Assembly (NCBI RefSeq): GCF_027186265.1
Contig: NZ_CP114176.1
Location: forward strand, 806,001 to 870,000
Direction: 5' to 3'
From: Lentibacillus daqui
GTDB lineage: Bacteria; Bacillota; Bacilli; Bacillales; Amphibacillaceae
Length of the DNA: 64,000 nucleotides
Shown: positions 7,400 to 16,405 of the stretch, piece after piece
Numbering within the stretch: the first letter of the stretch is position 1
Layout of the letters: each line of letters starts with the position of its first letter
Position numbers and translations under genes: made by a program
The notes under the pieces: generated by a model
The model's database searches: none
What the model was told of the DNA's origin: nothing
The model's input: the letters and a program-made list of their open reading frames with translations, nothing else

Positions 7400-7546
7400 A
7401 CAAAGTTGATCGAGAACGCGACAAAGTTGATCGAACTGGGCACAAAGTTGATCGAGAACGCGACAAAGTTGATCGAACTGGGCACAAAGTTGATCGAGAA
7501 CGCGACAAAGTTGATCGAGAACGCATAAAAGTTGATCAAAGCAGTA
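7400..7546. repeat. Seven tandem 21-nt repeats (core AAAGTTGATCG), encoding KVDR-type heptads in one frame
   Basis: Seven units of exactly 21 nt alternate between ACAAAGTTGATCGAGAACGC and ACAAAGTTGATCGAACTGGG (the 21st base is G or C). The last unit is diverged. The period is a multiple of three, so a plus-strand frame (7204-7632) reads KVDRERD/KVDRTGH heptads and could form a charged helix. That frame has no good ribosome site and an unconvincing N-terminal part, so I annotate the DNA repeat and not a gene. The rest of 7158-7736 has no supported gene. Confidence 0.85.
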
Positions 7547-7736
7547 TACAATTGAACGAAATGGAAAATGCTTGTCATAACTTTGATATAAATTTGGCTC
7601 GTTTTAAGGAGAAAATTGAAAATCGCCGATAAAAGTGCCAAAACCGCCGTAAAATGTTTCACAGCAAGTTTAGCAGGGACATTGGCAAGGAGAATAGCCC
7701 GGCGGTAGTTGTTTTTTACTATCCCCGAACCTGCAG

Positions 7737-8012
7737 TTACTCCTCATCATCTTGTTCATCCTCTTCTTCCTGGTCTTCTGCTTCATCCTCAACGTCCTCC
7801 AGATCCAGCCAAGAGAGCATTTCCCGCACAACCGTATTTATCTTCTCATCCACCATATGATCTCCATATTTCTTCTTGGCAAGTTCAATGTTTTTAACAA
7901 CATCGTCACTAAAATGGATAAGCGGTTCATCCTGTTCCAGGTTATTGAATAGGTCGATGAATTCATCCAGTGCTTTGTCAAATCGTTTCGTTTCCAGTTC
8001 GTTTGCTTTCAT
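7737..8012 (-). CDS. mstX: Mistic (MstX) homologue, membrane-associating protein
   Basis: 91 aa from ATG 8012-8010; an upstream in-frame ATG would add 14 residues. It lines up with B. subtilis Mistic over its central and C-terminal part: ALDEFIDLFNNLEQDEPLIH against GLDAFIQLYNESEIDEPLIQ, and KKKYGDHMVDEKINTVVREM against RDMYGQEKLNEKLNTIIKQI (from memory). It ends in a very acidic tail (EDQEEEDEQDDEE). Mistic is a small hydrophilic helical-bundle protein that associates with membranes without a secretion signal. In B. subtilis it is encoded with the potassium channel gene yugO, and that pair affects biofilm formation. No channel gene adjoins it here. Similarity is recognised by eye but is convincing. 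Confidence 0.82.
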   Translation of the reverse strand: MKANELETKRFDKALDEFIDLFNNLEQDEPLIHFSDDVVKNIELAKKKYGDHMVDEKINTVVREMLSWLDLEDVEDEAEDQEEEDEQDDEE

Positions 8013-8327
8013 GTTTATCACCCGGTAATAGGGTGCCCAAAAGCATAAAAACAACGCGGATATATTTTTATTTCTTGGTGTTAAACCGGCTGTGTTGAAT
8101 CAGCTTAACTACTTATCGACAGGTTCATTAATTATATCAGCGATTCTCAAAATTTAGTGCATGTTTTTGGATTAGTTTTTCCCATAACAGGAAGCGTTAT
8201 TAAATAGGTTGTACCTTGGTAATATGCTAGAATGTTCATAGCGATGGTTGTCAACGGTTTCCCAATTTCTTAATCTTAGTAAACTAGGAAAAATCTATCC
8301 AATGATTTCATTTCCCAAACCAGATAG

Positions 8328-8356
8328 TTGACCGCGATAATCAATAACTTTATAAA
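8328..8356 (+). promoter_or_regulatory. SigA-type promoter for manA
   Basis: TTGACC (8328-8333), a 17-nt spacer, then TATAAA (8351-8356), ~70 bp before the manA start. The remainder of 8013-8428 shows no gene. Confidence 0.5.
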
Positions 8357-8428
8357 TTCCGGTGTGATCAAAATCCACCTTTAATGCAATAAATTAACAT
8401 GAGTGATAAATTGATGGAGGGAAAATAG

Positions 8429-9385
8429 ATGTATAACGAACCGATTTTTTTACAACCTGTATTTCAGGAACGGATATGGGGTGGGCAAAAATTAAAAACG
8501 GAGTACCATTATAATATTCCATACGAAAAAACAGGAGAGGCGTGGGTGATTTCCGCCCATCCAAACGGATCAAGCATGATTGAAAATGGACCATTAGCCG
8601 GAAAGACGTTAGCGGATGCATGGAGCGAACATGGTGAATTATTTAATAAGCAAGTGAACAATAATGAGGAATATCCACTATTGGTAAAAATGTTGGATGC
8701 AAATGATGACCTGTCTGTCCAAGTCCATCCAAACGACGATTTTGCTCGTCATGTGGAAGGTGTACCATACGGGAAAACGGAATGCTGGTATGTATTAAGT
8801 GCCGAACCTGGTGCTGAATTGATATTGGGACACCATGCCCGCACGCGGGAAGAACTGGAGTATATGTTGGATCAAGGTGAGTGGGATCAGTTACTGCAGC
8901 GCGTAAAAGTGAAAGCAGGCGACTTTTTTTATGTTCCAAGTGGCACGATTCACGCGATTGGGAAAGGGATTGTCATTCTGGAAACACAGCAAAGCTCGGA
9001 TATTACCTATCGTGTGTACGATTATGATCGGGTGGACGCACAGGGGGGCAAACGTGAATTGCATTTGGAGCGTGCCAAAGAGGTGGCAACCGTCCCACAT
9101 CAACCTGTAGTGGCTGACCAAAAAAAGGAAGTTCGTGACGGATTAATTAGTAAACAGCTGATCGAAGCACAATATTTTACTGTTTATCATTGGACATTGC
9201 ATGGTAAGGTTAGCAAGGAATTAACCAAGGACTTCTTGCAGGTCAGTGTTATTCATGGAAGTGCCGAGATTCGTGTGAATGGGAAGGCTTTTCATGTTGA
9301 AAAAGGTACTCATTTTATTTTGCCACATGGAATAAAGGCTTATGAATTGCAAGGGAATGCGGAGTTTGTGGTCTCGTATTTATAA
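8429..9385 (+). CDS. manA: Mannose-6-phosphate isomerase, class I
   Basis: 318 aa; ATG 8429 with GGAGGGAAAATAG upstream. It interconverts mannose-6-phosphate and fructose-6-phosphate in the cytosol. The type I PMI signature is clear: start IFLQPVFQERIWGGQKL; the zinc-site residues in LSVQVHPND, GKTECWYVL and SGTIHAIG; and a C-terminal cupin part (GTHFILPHGIKAYEL). The length matches the short Firmicute enzymes (~315 aa). It stands alone with its own promoter and without a PTS gene, so it probably serves general mannose or cell-wall sugar metabolism. Confidence 0.95.
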   Translation: MYNEPIFLQPVFQERIWGGQKLKTEYHYNIPYEKTGEAWVISAHPNGSSMIENGPLAGKTLADAWSEHGELFNKQVNNNEEYPLLVKMLDANDDLSVQVHPNDDFARHVEGVPYGKTECWYVLSAEPGAELILGHHARTREELEYMLDQGEWDQLLQRVKVKAGDFFYVPSGTIHAIGKGIVILETQQSSDITYRVYDYDRVDAQGGKRELHLERAKEVATVPHQPVVADQKKEVRDGLISKQLIEAQYFTVYHWTLHGKVSKELTKDFLQVSVIHGSAEIRVNGKAFHVEKGTHFILPHGIKAYELQGNAEFVVSYL

Positions 9386-9520
9386 CGATATGGAACAGGC
9401 TGCGTTTCCCGTAGTCTCTCTAAGAGAAATAGTATTGTTGGAGTGCCGACGTACATAATTCCACTTTCCCGTCGAGCAATTAGTTACTGCCATACGACAC
9501 AATTTTGTTGCGGAGGTGTG

Positions 9521-9785
9521 ATGGTGGATATTATCAAATTTAACAGTAGAGATACCGAGGAACTTGTCAATTTGTTCTATGAAACGGTTCATACTGTAAA
9601 TGGGCAAGGGATTATTCAACAGCTCAATTAGCAGCTTGGGCGCCAATCGATGAAAAAAGCAAAGTTATAAAAAGTTGGAGAACATCGGGGATACCAAGAG
9701 ATTTGCAAACAACAGGGCTATACTGACCAATTTTAAAATGGAGAAAATATTGAGCTAGGATACTGGTTTGACGAATCATTATAGT
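9521..9785 (+). pseudogene. Remnant of a GNAT-type acetyltransferase
   Basis: Starting at an ATG with GGAGGTGTG, the frame reads VDIIKFNSRDTEELVNLFYE and TVHTVN, typical of the N-terminus of small GNAT acetyltransferases. After ~9605 the expected text (AQLAAWAPIDEKSKVIKSWR) continues in a different frame, and a later piece reads IELGYWFDESL. Frameshifts and a missing central acetyl-CoA motif make it non-functional. The last piece may come from a second gene. The rest of 9386-9839 shows nothing else. Confidence 0.55.
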
Positions 9786-9839
9786 CAGGGCAGATTTTCT
9801 CATTAGAATTAAAACGGAGAGAGAAGAGGAACAAAACAA

Positions 9840-10286
9840 ATGATCAAAATATTTTCCTGGGCAGCCGTTATTTTTTGGATGGCTATTATTTTCTATTTAT
9901 CCCATGAACCAGCTTCGTCCTCCGATGAACTTAGTATAGGAATATCAGATGTTATGGTAACGATTGTCGAAAAAGTTGTTCCAGGTACAGAGGTTAACAT
10001 GGATGAGTTTCATCATATTGTTAGAAAGTGTGCCCATTTCTTAGCCTATTTAATACTTGGGTTACTGTTGACCCATACCCTAAGAAGAAGTGGCACGGGG
10101 CGATGGACTATCGGGATTGCTTTGATTATTTGCGTACTCTATGCATCATCAGATGAATTGCACCAGCTATTTGTACCTGGCCGATCCGCTGAGGTTAGAG
10201 ATGTCCTGATTGATAGCGTTGGAGCATGTGTTGGGATTATCTTGGATTTGCTAATTTGGAAAGGTAAGCAGAGATATAAATCCTAG
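9840..10286 (+). CDS. VanZ family membrane protein
   Basis: 148 aa; ATG 9840. It has four hydrophobic segments (about residues 5-22, 60-78, 91-108 and 124-142) with the VanZ-like pattern FHHIVRKCAHFLAYLILGLL and ASSDELHQLFVPGRSAEVRD, then a last membrane helix. VanZ-like proteins are membrane proteins of unclear biochemistry; VanZ itself confers low-level teicoplanin resistance. Small chromosomal copies are common in bacilli and their role is unknown. It is a single gene with no co-directional partner close by. Confidence 0.88.
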   Translation: MIKIFSWAAVIFWMAIIFYLSHEPASSSDELSIGISDVMVTIVEKVVPGTEVNMDEFHHIVRKCAHFLAYLILGLLLTHTLRRSGTGRWTIGIALIICVLYASSDELHQLFVPGRSAEVRDVLIDSVGACVGIILDLLIWKGKQRYKS

Positions 10287-10868
10287 GTGAATGCTACTCA
10301 GACATGTAACTTTGGGTGGAATAAAATGGTTGACGTCCAAAACGATGAGTGGATTTGAGATTTATATTTGCTTGAGCTAATCCATAACTGCATAGGGTTT
10401 CATACAAATTAGCTAGAAGATTTATATTTTTAAATAGGGTCGTAGTTCTCGTGAATTTTAGGTTTTCGTTCTACAATTTGAGGGACCATTATCTTCGTAT
10501 ATACACCCTTTAGATGATGGTCATTCTCTAGTATAATATGAACTATGTCGTGTGGATATGGGGTTATCCGTTGCATTCACAGAAATATAGGAAAGTTAAA
10601 GAGAGAAATAAAAACGGATGGTCTTTGAACGAGGGTAGAAGGATAAGATGTTTTTAAGTAACAGCACCAGATCCTAGGACAAATTTGAATAGTTCGAGTC
10701 GTTCGAGCGCCAAGTCCGCACTATTAGGGAAGCGGAAATTTTAAGTTGACAAATACCAACTAATTGAAATAGTATTAATAAAAGGTGAAGTGTAGATAAT
10801 GAAGGGTGCAGTTCCTAGGGTCATTTTTAATGAGCTAGGTAATATTGCATTTTACAAGGGGGGTTTTC
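10287..10868 (+). promoter_or_regulatory. Long leader region and promoter of sstT
   Basis: No gene is supported in this 580-bp stretch. Near its end TTGACA (10746-10751), an 18-nt spacer and TAGTAT (10770-10775) form a likely SigA promoter ~95 bp before sstT. I looked for T-box or riboswitch signatures and did not find one. Confidence 0.45.
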
Positions 10869-12104
10869 ATGAAAAAACTATGGAATATGTGGAATCGCTT
10901 AAGTTTAGTTAAACAAATATGTATCGGTTTGGTTGTAGGTATTATTCTGGCCATCGCTATTCCGAGTGTAGCGAAAGCCTTTATCATTTTAGGATCTTTA
11001 TTTGTAGGAGCTTTGAAAGCGGTTGCGCCAATATTGGTATTTTTCTTGGTTATGGCGGCCATCGCTCAACATAAAAGTGGACATAAAACGAATATGAAAT
11101 CGATTCTCGTACTTTATCTGTTGGGTACTTTTTTAGCCGGATTTATAGCAGTTATTGCAAGTTTTATATTCCCTGTAACCTTAACACTTGCTACGGGTTC
11201 TGAAGATTTATCGGCTCCTGGTGGTGTAGTAGAGGTTCTTAAAACATTGCTAATGAGCATCGTAGACAACCCGGTATCGGCGATTTACAATGCGAACTAT
11301 ATCGGTATATTGGCTTGGGCAATACTTATTGGTTTAGCCTTGAAAAGCGCGCCGGATACTACCAAAACAATGATATCCAATATTTCAGATGCCGTTACCA
11401 AAATCGTTACATGGATCATCAAATTTGCACCTTTTGGTATTATGGGACTAGTTATTGAGGCTATTACTACAAGTGGACTTGATGCTTTACTTGATTATGG
11501 AAAGTTACTTGCTGTTTTGTTGGGTTGCATGCTCTTTGTAGCTCTCGTTGTTAATCCAATCATGGTATTTATATGTATTCGTCAAAATCCATACCCACTT
11601 GTATTTACATGTTTAAGGGAAAGTGGAATTACAGCATTCTTTACACGCAGTTCTGCTGCAAACATACCTGTTAACATGAGATTATGTGAAAAACTTGGCT
11701 TGAATAGAGATACTTACTCTGTATCCATTCCGTTGGGCGGAACCATTAATATGGCTGGTGCCGCTGTTACGATTTCCGTTCTGACACTGGCTGCAGTTCA
11801 TACATTGGATATTCAAGTGGACATCCCAACAGCAGTAATTCTTAGTGTTTTATCAGCAGTATGTGCTTGCGGTGCTTCGGGTGTTGCAGGTGGTTCTTTA
11901 TTACTAATTCCTTTGGCATGCAGCCTCTTTGGAATTCCAGATGATATTGCAATGCAGGTAGTTGGCGTGGGCTTTATCGTAGGTGTTTTACAAGATTCTT
12001 GTGAAACAGCACTTAACTCGTCAACAGACGCCCTTTTCACAGCTGCGGCCGAATTTAGAGAGAGGCGAAAAGCAGGGGAAAAAATTAATATGAATGCATC
12101 ATAA
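10869..12104 (+). CDS. sstT: Serine/threonine:Na+ symporter SstT
   Basis: 411 aa; ATG 10869 with AAGGGGGG 5 nt upstream, preferred to an in-frame TTG at 10845. It is a dicarboxylate/amino acid:cation symporter-family protein with ~8 membrane helices and two re-entrant loops. The SstT features are TRSSAANIPVNMRLCEKLGL and SIPLGGTINMAGAAVTISVL, with the substrate-side segment CGASGVAGGSLLLIPLACSL. SstT imports L-serine and L-threonine with sodium, and the length is usual for the family. It is monocistronic, with a promoter upstream and a terminator 7 nt downstream. Confidence 0.95.
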   Translation: MKKLWNMWNRLSLVKQICIGLVVGIILAIAIPSVAKAFIILGSLFVGALKAVAPILVFFLVMAAIAQHKSGHKTNMKSILVLYLLGTFLAGFIAVIASFIFPVTLTLATGSEDLSAPGGVVEVLKTLLMSIVDNPVSAIYNANYIGILAWAILIGLALKSAPDTTKTMISNISDAVTKIVTWIIKFAPFGIMGLVIEAITTSGLDALLDYGKLLAVLLGCMLFVALVVNPIMVFICIRQNPYPLVFTCLRESGITAFFTRSSAANIPVNMRLCEKLGLNRDTYSVSIPLGGTINMAGAAVTISVLTLAAVHTLDIQVDIPTAVILSVLSAVCACGASGVAGGSLLLIPLACSLFGIPDDIAMQVVGVGFIVGVLQDSCETALNSSTDALFTAAAEFRERRKAGEKINMNAS

Positions 12105-12110
12105 AAAAGA

Positions 12111-12145
12111 AAGCCCTTTATTTACGTTATGGAGGGCTTTTTTTG
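12111..12145 (+). terminator. Rho-independent terminator of sstT
   Basis: Stem AAGCCCT / AGGGCTT with a ~15-nt loop, followed by TTTTTT. Confidence 0.9.
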
Positions 12146-12512
12146 TGTGTTTTACGGTACCCCAAGAGATGTTGATACAGCTGATATGCTCGGCCGGGAA
12201 CCGGTAGAACTGGATATTCGCCCCACTTCCAAAGTGGTAACAGGTGAAATTGTCAAGGTAACTGGTGCAGGTGCCTGCGTGGACAAACTGAATTAAAGGT
12301 AACCATTAATAAGGAAAAATTCTTTGACTAAATATCGGTTAAGTCCGCCGGTGGAATGTTTATCCTCATATTGATTATTTTAGTGCTATTGGTTATTCTT
12401 AACTTAGAATAAGTGATTAATAGAAAGGAGGGGTACAAGAAATACAAAGTAGATTTCGTTTTAAAGTTTAAGGAAATAGGTTCATAGAAAACAAAAAGGA
12501 AGGGGAGTAGAC
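12146..12512 (+). other. Gap with an unidentified gene fragment and a possible tiny membrane peptide
   Basis: At 12148-12294 a frame reads FYGTPRDVDTADMLGREPVE and goes on to KVVTGEIVKVTGAGACVDKL before a stop. It reads like the C-terminus of a protein, but I cannot name it. At 12338-12412 a frame encodes SAGGMFILILIILVLLVILN. That resembles the one-helix YjcZ-type sporulation peptides, but no standard start codon or ribosome site supports it. Confidence 0.3.
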
Positions 12513-13436
12513 ATGAGAAAGATAGGTATCATTATGATAGCATTCATCATTTGTACCGTGGGATTTCCGACAGGTTCTTTTGCAGCAACAAATAACCATT
12601 CGGATGATCAAACCGAAAAGCAATATGACACAACGAACGATAAAAAGGATTCCAAACAAGATGATGAATATAACCAACTGGGTGTCAAGAAGGGTACAAA
12701 GGTGCATGGGGAAGATATTAGTAAACTTACCAAGGACGAGCTTCAGTATATACCAGAAGGATGGCGCGATGGTATTGATGAAGGTGAAGATGAACATGAA
12801 CATGTGAACCACGGGGAAGCAGAAGAGAATAAATTGTCCACATTTAAAAAGGCTAACTATCCTAATGTAAATGACTACATTCAATCTAAGAATCTACCAA
12901 CTGCGAAAGTAGCGTATGATCATAAATCAGTTTTTCCGAAGTTTGGTTACCGTAATGGGAAACCAGAGGGTGTGGTCGCGCATGAAACAGCTAATAATTC
13001 ATCGACAATTGACAATGAAATTTCTTATACGACGAGAAATTATCAAAATGCGTTTGTCCATGCTTTTGTGGATAATTCCCGAGTAATTGAAATGCACCCG
13101 CCTAATTACGCTTCATGGGGTGCAGGGCGATTTGCCAATGAACGCTTCATTCACGTCGAATTGGTCCGTGTCCATAGTTTTGATAAATTTGCACGATCGA
13201 TCAATAATTATGCGAATTATATTGCATCTCTGTTATGGAAATACGATCTTGGCGTTAGCAGTGCGGAAAAGACTGGAACTGGCTCACTATGGTCACATAA
13301 GGCAGTAAGCAACCATTTAGGCGGGACAACACATGTTGATCCACATGCTTATTTTCAACAGTGGGGGTACAATTGGGATGAATTTGTTGATTTGGTTCAA
13401 CTAAAATATGATGAACTGGCTGTTACAAAGAAATAA
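12513..13436 (+). CDS. Secreted N-acetylmuramoyl-L-alanine amidase (Amidase_2, Atl-type)
   Basis: 307 aa; ATG 12513 behind AAGGAAGGGGAG. Residues 1-24 are a Sec signal peptide ending SFAAT. Residues ~25-110 are a low-complexity acidic linker (KKDSKQDDEYNQ, DEGEDEHEHVNH). Residues ~130-300 form an Amidase_2/PGRP domain very like the amidase of staphylococcal autolysin Atl: GKPEGVVAHETANNSSTIDN, FVHAFVDNSRVIEMHPPNYA and ARSINNYANYIASLLWKYDL. The Zn ligands are probably His of VAHET and the HVDPH motif. It cuts the bond between muramic acid and the stem peptide. No wall-binding repeats are present, so it should be released or held by the linker. Confidence 0.92.
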   Translation: MRKIGIIMIAFIICTVGFPTGSFAATNNHSDDQTEKQYDTTNDKKDSKQDDEYNQLGVKKGTKVHGEDISKLTKDELQYIPEGWRDGIDEGEDEHEHVNHGEAEENKLSTFKKANYPNVNDYIQSKNLPTAKVAYDHKSVFPKFGYRNGKPEGVVAHETANNSSTIDNEISYTTRNYQNAFVHAFVDNSRVIEMHPPNYASWGAGRFANERFIHVELVRVHSFDKFARSINNYANYIASLLWKYDLGVSSAEKTGTGSLWSHKAVSNHLGGTTHVDPHAYFQQWGYNWDEFVDLVQLKYDELAVTKK

Positions 13437-13446
13437 ACGGGCAAGC

Positions 13447-13609
13447 TTGGGAAAATCAATTGAAATCACCATTACCGATGTTCCAAAGAGCAATTATCAT
13501 TACGAGGGAATCTATCAATTGACGGATAAGGGGATATCAACGGGTATCCAATGGACGAGATGCACTTCCTATTGAGGTAAAAGCGAAGTTGGATGGAGAG
13601 TATGTATAG
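13447..13609 (+). pseudogene. Unidentified gene fragment with frameshift
   Basis: One frame reads SIEITITDVPKSNYHYEGIY and QLTDKGISTGIQWT; the continuation RDALPIEVKAKLDGEYV and a stop are in the next frame. Together they look like the end of a ~50-residue domain broken by a 1-nt indel. I do not recognise the family. The rest of the gap (13610-13992) holds no gene. Confidence 0.4.
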
Positions 13610-13992
13610 CGAATGGGTTTTTGTTTTGATGTGAAGTGTTTTGCGGGATCCTGGAAGTAGAGTTTCTTCTTCTATGATTTTGTATTACGTGCGTAGAGAA
13701 TATGCATTAAAAAGAAACAAATAGATAAAATGAAGATCCTTTTACGGAATGTGGAATGCACTGAAATTGTCAAACAATATGGATTAGACTAAAACATTTA
13801 TTTACTTAAGGCAATGGTAATGTTTAGTATAGTCTGAAAAAATAACTTAAGATGATTATGTGATAAATTTGGTTAGGCGTTACAAGTATGTCGATTTTTA
13901 GTAGACCCCTTATTCCCAATGTACTTTTTTATAATAATTTTATGAAAAGGTGTACAGGGTGTTATTTATAAAATGTTTCGGAGGGTTTTATT

Positions 13993-15174
13993 ATGAAAAT
14001 TAAACTTTTGAAAATGCTATTTTCTATTTTTTTAATAGCGATGATGGCTGCATGTGATAATTCGGAAACCAGTAAAAATGATCAGCCAGCTTCGTCCGAT
14101 GAAAATAACATCGAAAATGTATCGAAAGATGAAAAACAGGATATTGATGATCTTTTCAATCAAGTGAAAAATGACTCCCCGACAAGTAAGCGAATTCAAG
14201 CGCTAAAAGATATTGCCATGCATTATTATTGGTATGGCGGGGATTTAAAAGAAGCTGAAAAAGAAGTGTTCAAAGGGATTACATTACATGGGGACTATGA
14301 TGTTGTGGAAGAGGCTTTTAAACAGGCATCCGCCATTGAGCCGCATGATATGGATTTGAAATACGCCCTTGCATCAACTCAAATTTTGCAAAAAGAAATC
14401 CCAGAAGCATTAAATACATATAAAGAAATTATGAACGATGATAAAGAGTATTTTAATGCCTGGTTAATGCACGGAATTTATTCAAAAATAGAGGGTGATC
14501 TTGATACCTTTCAATCTGACATTGATCAATTGGAGAAAATTGACAAGGTAAAAGCAAAAGAATACAACAAGAAAATTGATCTGGTAGACAACATAGAGGG
14601 GGTTACCCTAGAAACCAAGGTGCCAGATGATTTAAAAAAAGAAAATCACGCTTTTGTTGTTCTAGGTTATGCTCTGTCTGATGATGGGAAAATGGAAGAT
14701 ACACTATTAGAAAGGTTGAAAGTTGCCAAGGAAGCTGCCGAGGCATACCCTGATTCAAAGATTATAGTTACTGGCGGTGTTCCAAAACAAGGAAATACCG
14801 AGGCTGATGTCATGTTTGATTGGCTTACTGAAGAAGGTATTGAAGAAGATCGGGTTATAAAGGAGGATATGGCAACAGATACAATCGAAAATGCCTTATT
14901 CTCCATGAATATTGTTAAAGAGGAAGGGGTTAAGGACATTACCTTAATCACAAGTGCCTCACATATGAGAAGGGCGCTAGTCGTTTTTAATGAAATCAAT
15001 AATATGCTTCAAAAACAAGGAGAAGATATCGACCGGGATATTAGCAATATCGTTCACATGGATTTTGATGATCAGAAAGAGGCGGAGGAAGTAAAAAAAG
15101 ATGAAGAGTTTGTGATTTACCGTGATTTAATCCGGGCTAGCGGTATTTGGCAATTCCCGGGGATGCAAAGATAG
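13993..15174 (+). CDS. Lipoprotein with YdcF-like DUF218 domain
   Basis: 393 aa; ATG 13993 with GGAGGG 7 nt upstream. Residues 1-21 are a lipoprotein signal with lipobox MMAAC (Cys21). Residues ~45-205 are helical and TPR-like, with repeated A/Y/L spacing (AMHYYWYGGDLKEAEKEVFK, ALNTYKEIMNDDKEYFNAWL). Residues ~218-380 are a DUF218/ElyC-SanA-YdcF domain (HAFVVLGYALSDDGKMEDTL, IIVTGGVPKQGNTEADVMFD, TSASHMRRAL). Proteins of this domain are linked to envelope functions, and the reaction is unknown. It should be anchored on the outer face of the membrane. It is monocistronic. Confidence 0.85.
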   Translation: MKIKLLKMLFSIFLIAMMAACDNSETSKNDQPASSDENNIENVSKDEKQDIDDLFNQVKNDSPTSKRIQALKDIAMHYYWYGGDLKEAEKEVFKGITLHGDYDVVEEAFKQASAIEPHDMDLKYALASTQILQKEIPEALNTYKEIMNDDKEYFNAWLMHGIYSKIEGDLDTFQSDIDQLEKIDKVKAKEYNKKIDLVDNIEGVTLETKVPDDLKKENHAFVVLGYALSDDGKMEDTLLERLKVAKEAAEAYPDSKIIVTGGVPKQGNTEADVMFDWLTEEGIEEDRVIKEDMATDTIENALFSMNIVKEEGVKDITLITSASHMRRALVVFNEINNMLQKQGEDIDRDISNIVHMDFDDQKEAEEVKKDEEFVIYRDLIRASGIWQFPGMQR

Positions 15175-15557
15175 CTAATATATCAAGGGAAAAAACCATG
15201 ACTTGCATTAATGTCATGACTATGTAGGGAGCAATCACAAAATATATAAAGACAATAGAAAGTATTACGCAAAAATGAATCAAAGAAGAAAATAGATGGA
15301 AAAAAGGATGGTGAATCTACCTATCTCCATCCTAAAGTAAAAGATGAAGCATGGGACAATATCAATAACAATATTCAACACTAAAATTTTAGGGAATATG
15401 CGACATGATACTGATGTGGAGTCCTTATTAATAAAATGATGGTTGATATGAGACAAGATTCTTTAGGTGACAGAGGGGCGAGGAATGGGGAAATTCAGAA
15501 TATACAGCTAAGGATATGTACACCAGTTAGATAGTGCCATGCTGCTTTTTTGTCCCA
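15175..15557. other. Gap with no supported gene
   Basis: A short frame (DGESTYLHPKVKDEAWDNIN, ~15306-15383) suggests a gene remnant but cannot be assigned. Nothing else is seen. Confidence 0.25.
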
Positions 15558-15947
15558 CTAATGTAGATGAATAGCCTTTCTAGCCAGCTGGTCAGCATGG
15601 TGGTTTTGCTTCTCAGGGATCCATTTGATAAAAAAATACGGGAAATGCCCAGCTTCTTGTTGGATTTTTTCCAGCAGCGGAAGGAAGGATGGGTTTTTCG
15701 TGAAATTTTTGTCGATAACATCCACTACAACCTTGGAATCGGAACGGAATGACAGAATTTCACCCGGAAAGTACTGTTTACAAATTTCTAATGCTTTGAT
15801 GACGGCGTGAAATTCTGCTTCATGATTCGTAAGCACTCCAAGTGGAAAAGTATATGCATCTGTATTTCCTCCCGCTTTGATATAAATACCAGCACCGCTA
15901 AGACCGGGGTTACCGCTTGATGCACCGTCTGTGTATACTTCGATCAA
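15558..15947 (-). CDS. RNase HI-like protein
   Basis: 129 aa; the ATG at 15947 follows GGGAGGAATAAAC on the minus strand. It is a compact RNase H fold with all four acidic residues in place: Asp in VYTDGASSGNPG, Glu in TNHEAEFHAV, Asp in FRSDSKVVVD and Asp in HHADQLARKA. It belongs to the short 'reverse transcriptase-like' RNase HI group of bacilli (YpdQ/YpeP-like). It would cut RNA in RNA-DNA hybrids, although some of these proteins are weak or inactive. Single gene, convergent with the gene before it. Confidence 0.9.
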   Translation of the reverse strand: MIEVYTDGASSGNPGLSGAGIYIKAGGNTDAYTFPLGVLTNHEAEFHAVIKALEICKQYFPGEILSFRSDSKVVVDVIDKNFTKNPSFLPLLEKIQQEAGHFPYFFIKWIPEKQNHHADQLARKAIHLH

Positions 15948-16090
15948 TGTTTATTCCTCCCTAATATAATATATCCATAAAAATTATAACAATGATGATG
16001 CAGGAGTGTATATTCATGTCTCTTTACCTGTCCCATCTCAATGTATAATTTTCTTTATAAAACCCAAGTTAAGCATGGGAGGTGTGTATA

Positions 16091-16231
16091 TTGGGCAAAG
16101 ATCGTCAAGAAAAAAAGTTGAAAGAAAGCGGAAAAGTTCAATCAGATCGTGATGTGGGTTTGCGATATAAAGGGTCAACAAAAATGTCCAGCCCTGAAGA
16201 AGCGAGAAGATTAAATGATGGGTTTAAATAA
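16091..16231 (+). CDS. ypzI: YpzI family small protein
   Basis: 46 aa; TTG start at 16091, 7 nt behind GGGAGGTG. The sequence GKDRQEKKLKESGKVQSDRD, then GLRYKGSTKMSSPEEARR, matches the YpzI family, a very short basic protein found across Bacillaceae with no known function. There is no signal or membrane segment. It has its own terminator. Confidence 0.85.
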   Translation: MGKDRQEKKLKESGKVQSDRDVGLRYKGSTKMSSPEEARRLNDGFK

Positions 16232-16256
16232 CCTCCAAGTTGGTTTTAAATGATAT

Positions 16257-16295
16257 GGGCTTTTGCAGAGAGACAACACTGCAAAGCCCTTTTTC
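16257..16295 (+). terminator. Rho-independent terminator of ypzI
   Basis: Stem GGGCTTTTGCAG / CTGCAAAGCCC followed by TTTTT. Confidence 0.9.
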
Positions 16296-16405
16296 ATAAT
16301 AGTTTCCGTATCCGATAACTACATAATTCAATTTCTTAATATTTGCATTCCTCCAACATATAAAATATGATTGTATTGTAATTGATTTTATGGGGGGGAT
16401 TTTTT

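Noticed and set aside
7400..7546. CRISPR array
   Set aside because: Units are directly tandem with no unique spacers of constant length, and no cas genes are present.
7204..7632. 142-codon plus-strand frame containing the KVDR repeats as a protein gene
   Set aside because: No convincing ribosome site, unnatural N-terminal half, and the opposite strand is open as well because the 21-nt repeat lacks stops in several frames. Annotated as a DNA repeat.
10287..10868. Riboswitch or T-box before sstT
   Set aside because: No conserved riboswitch core or T-box sequence could be seen; only a promoter is supported.
12338..12412. YjcZ-like sporulation peptide
   Set aside because: The hydrophobic text fits, but there is no usable start codon at the right place and no ribosome site.
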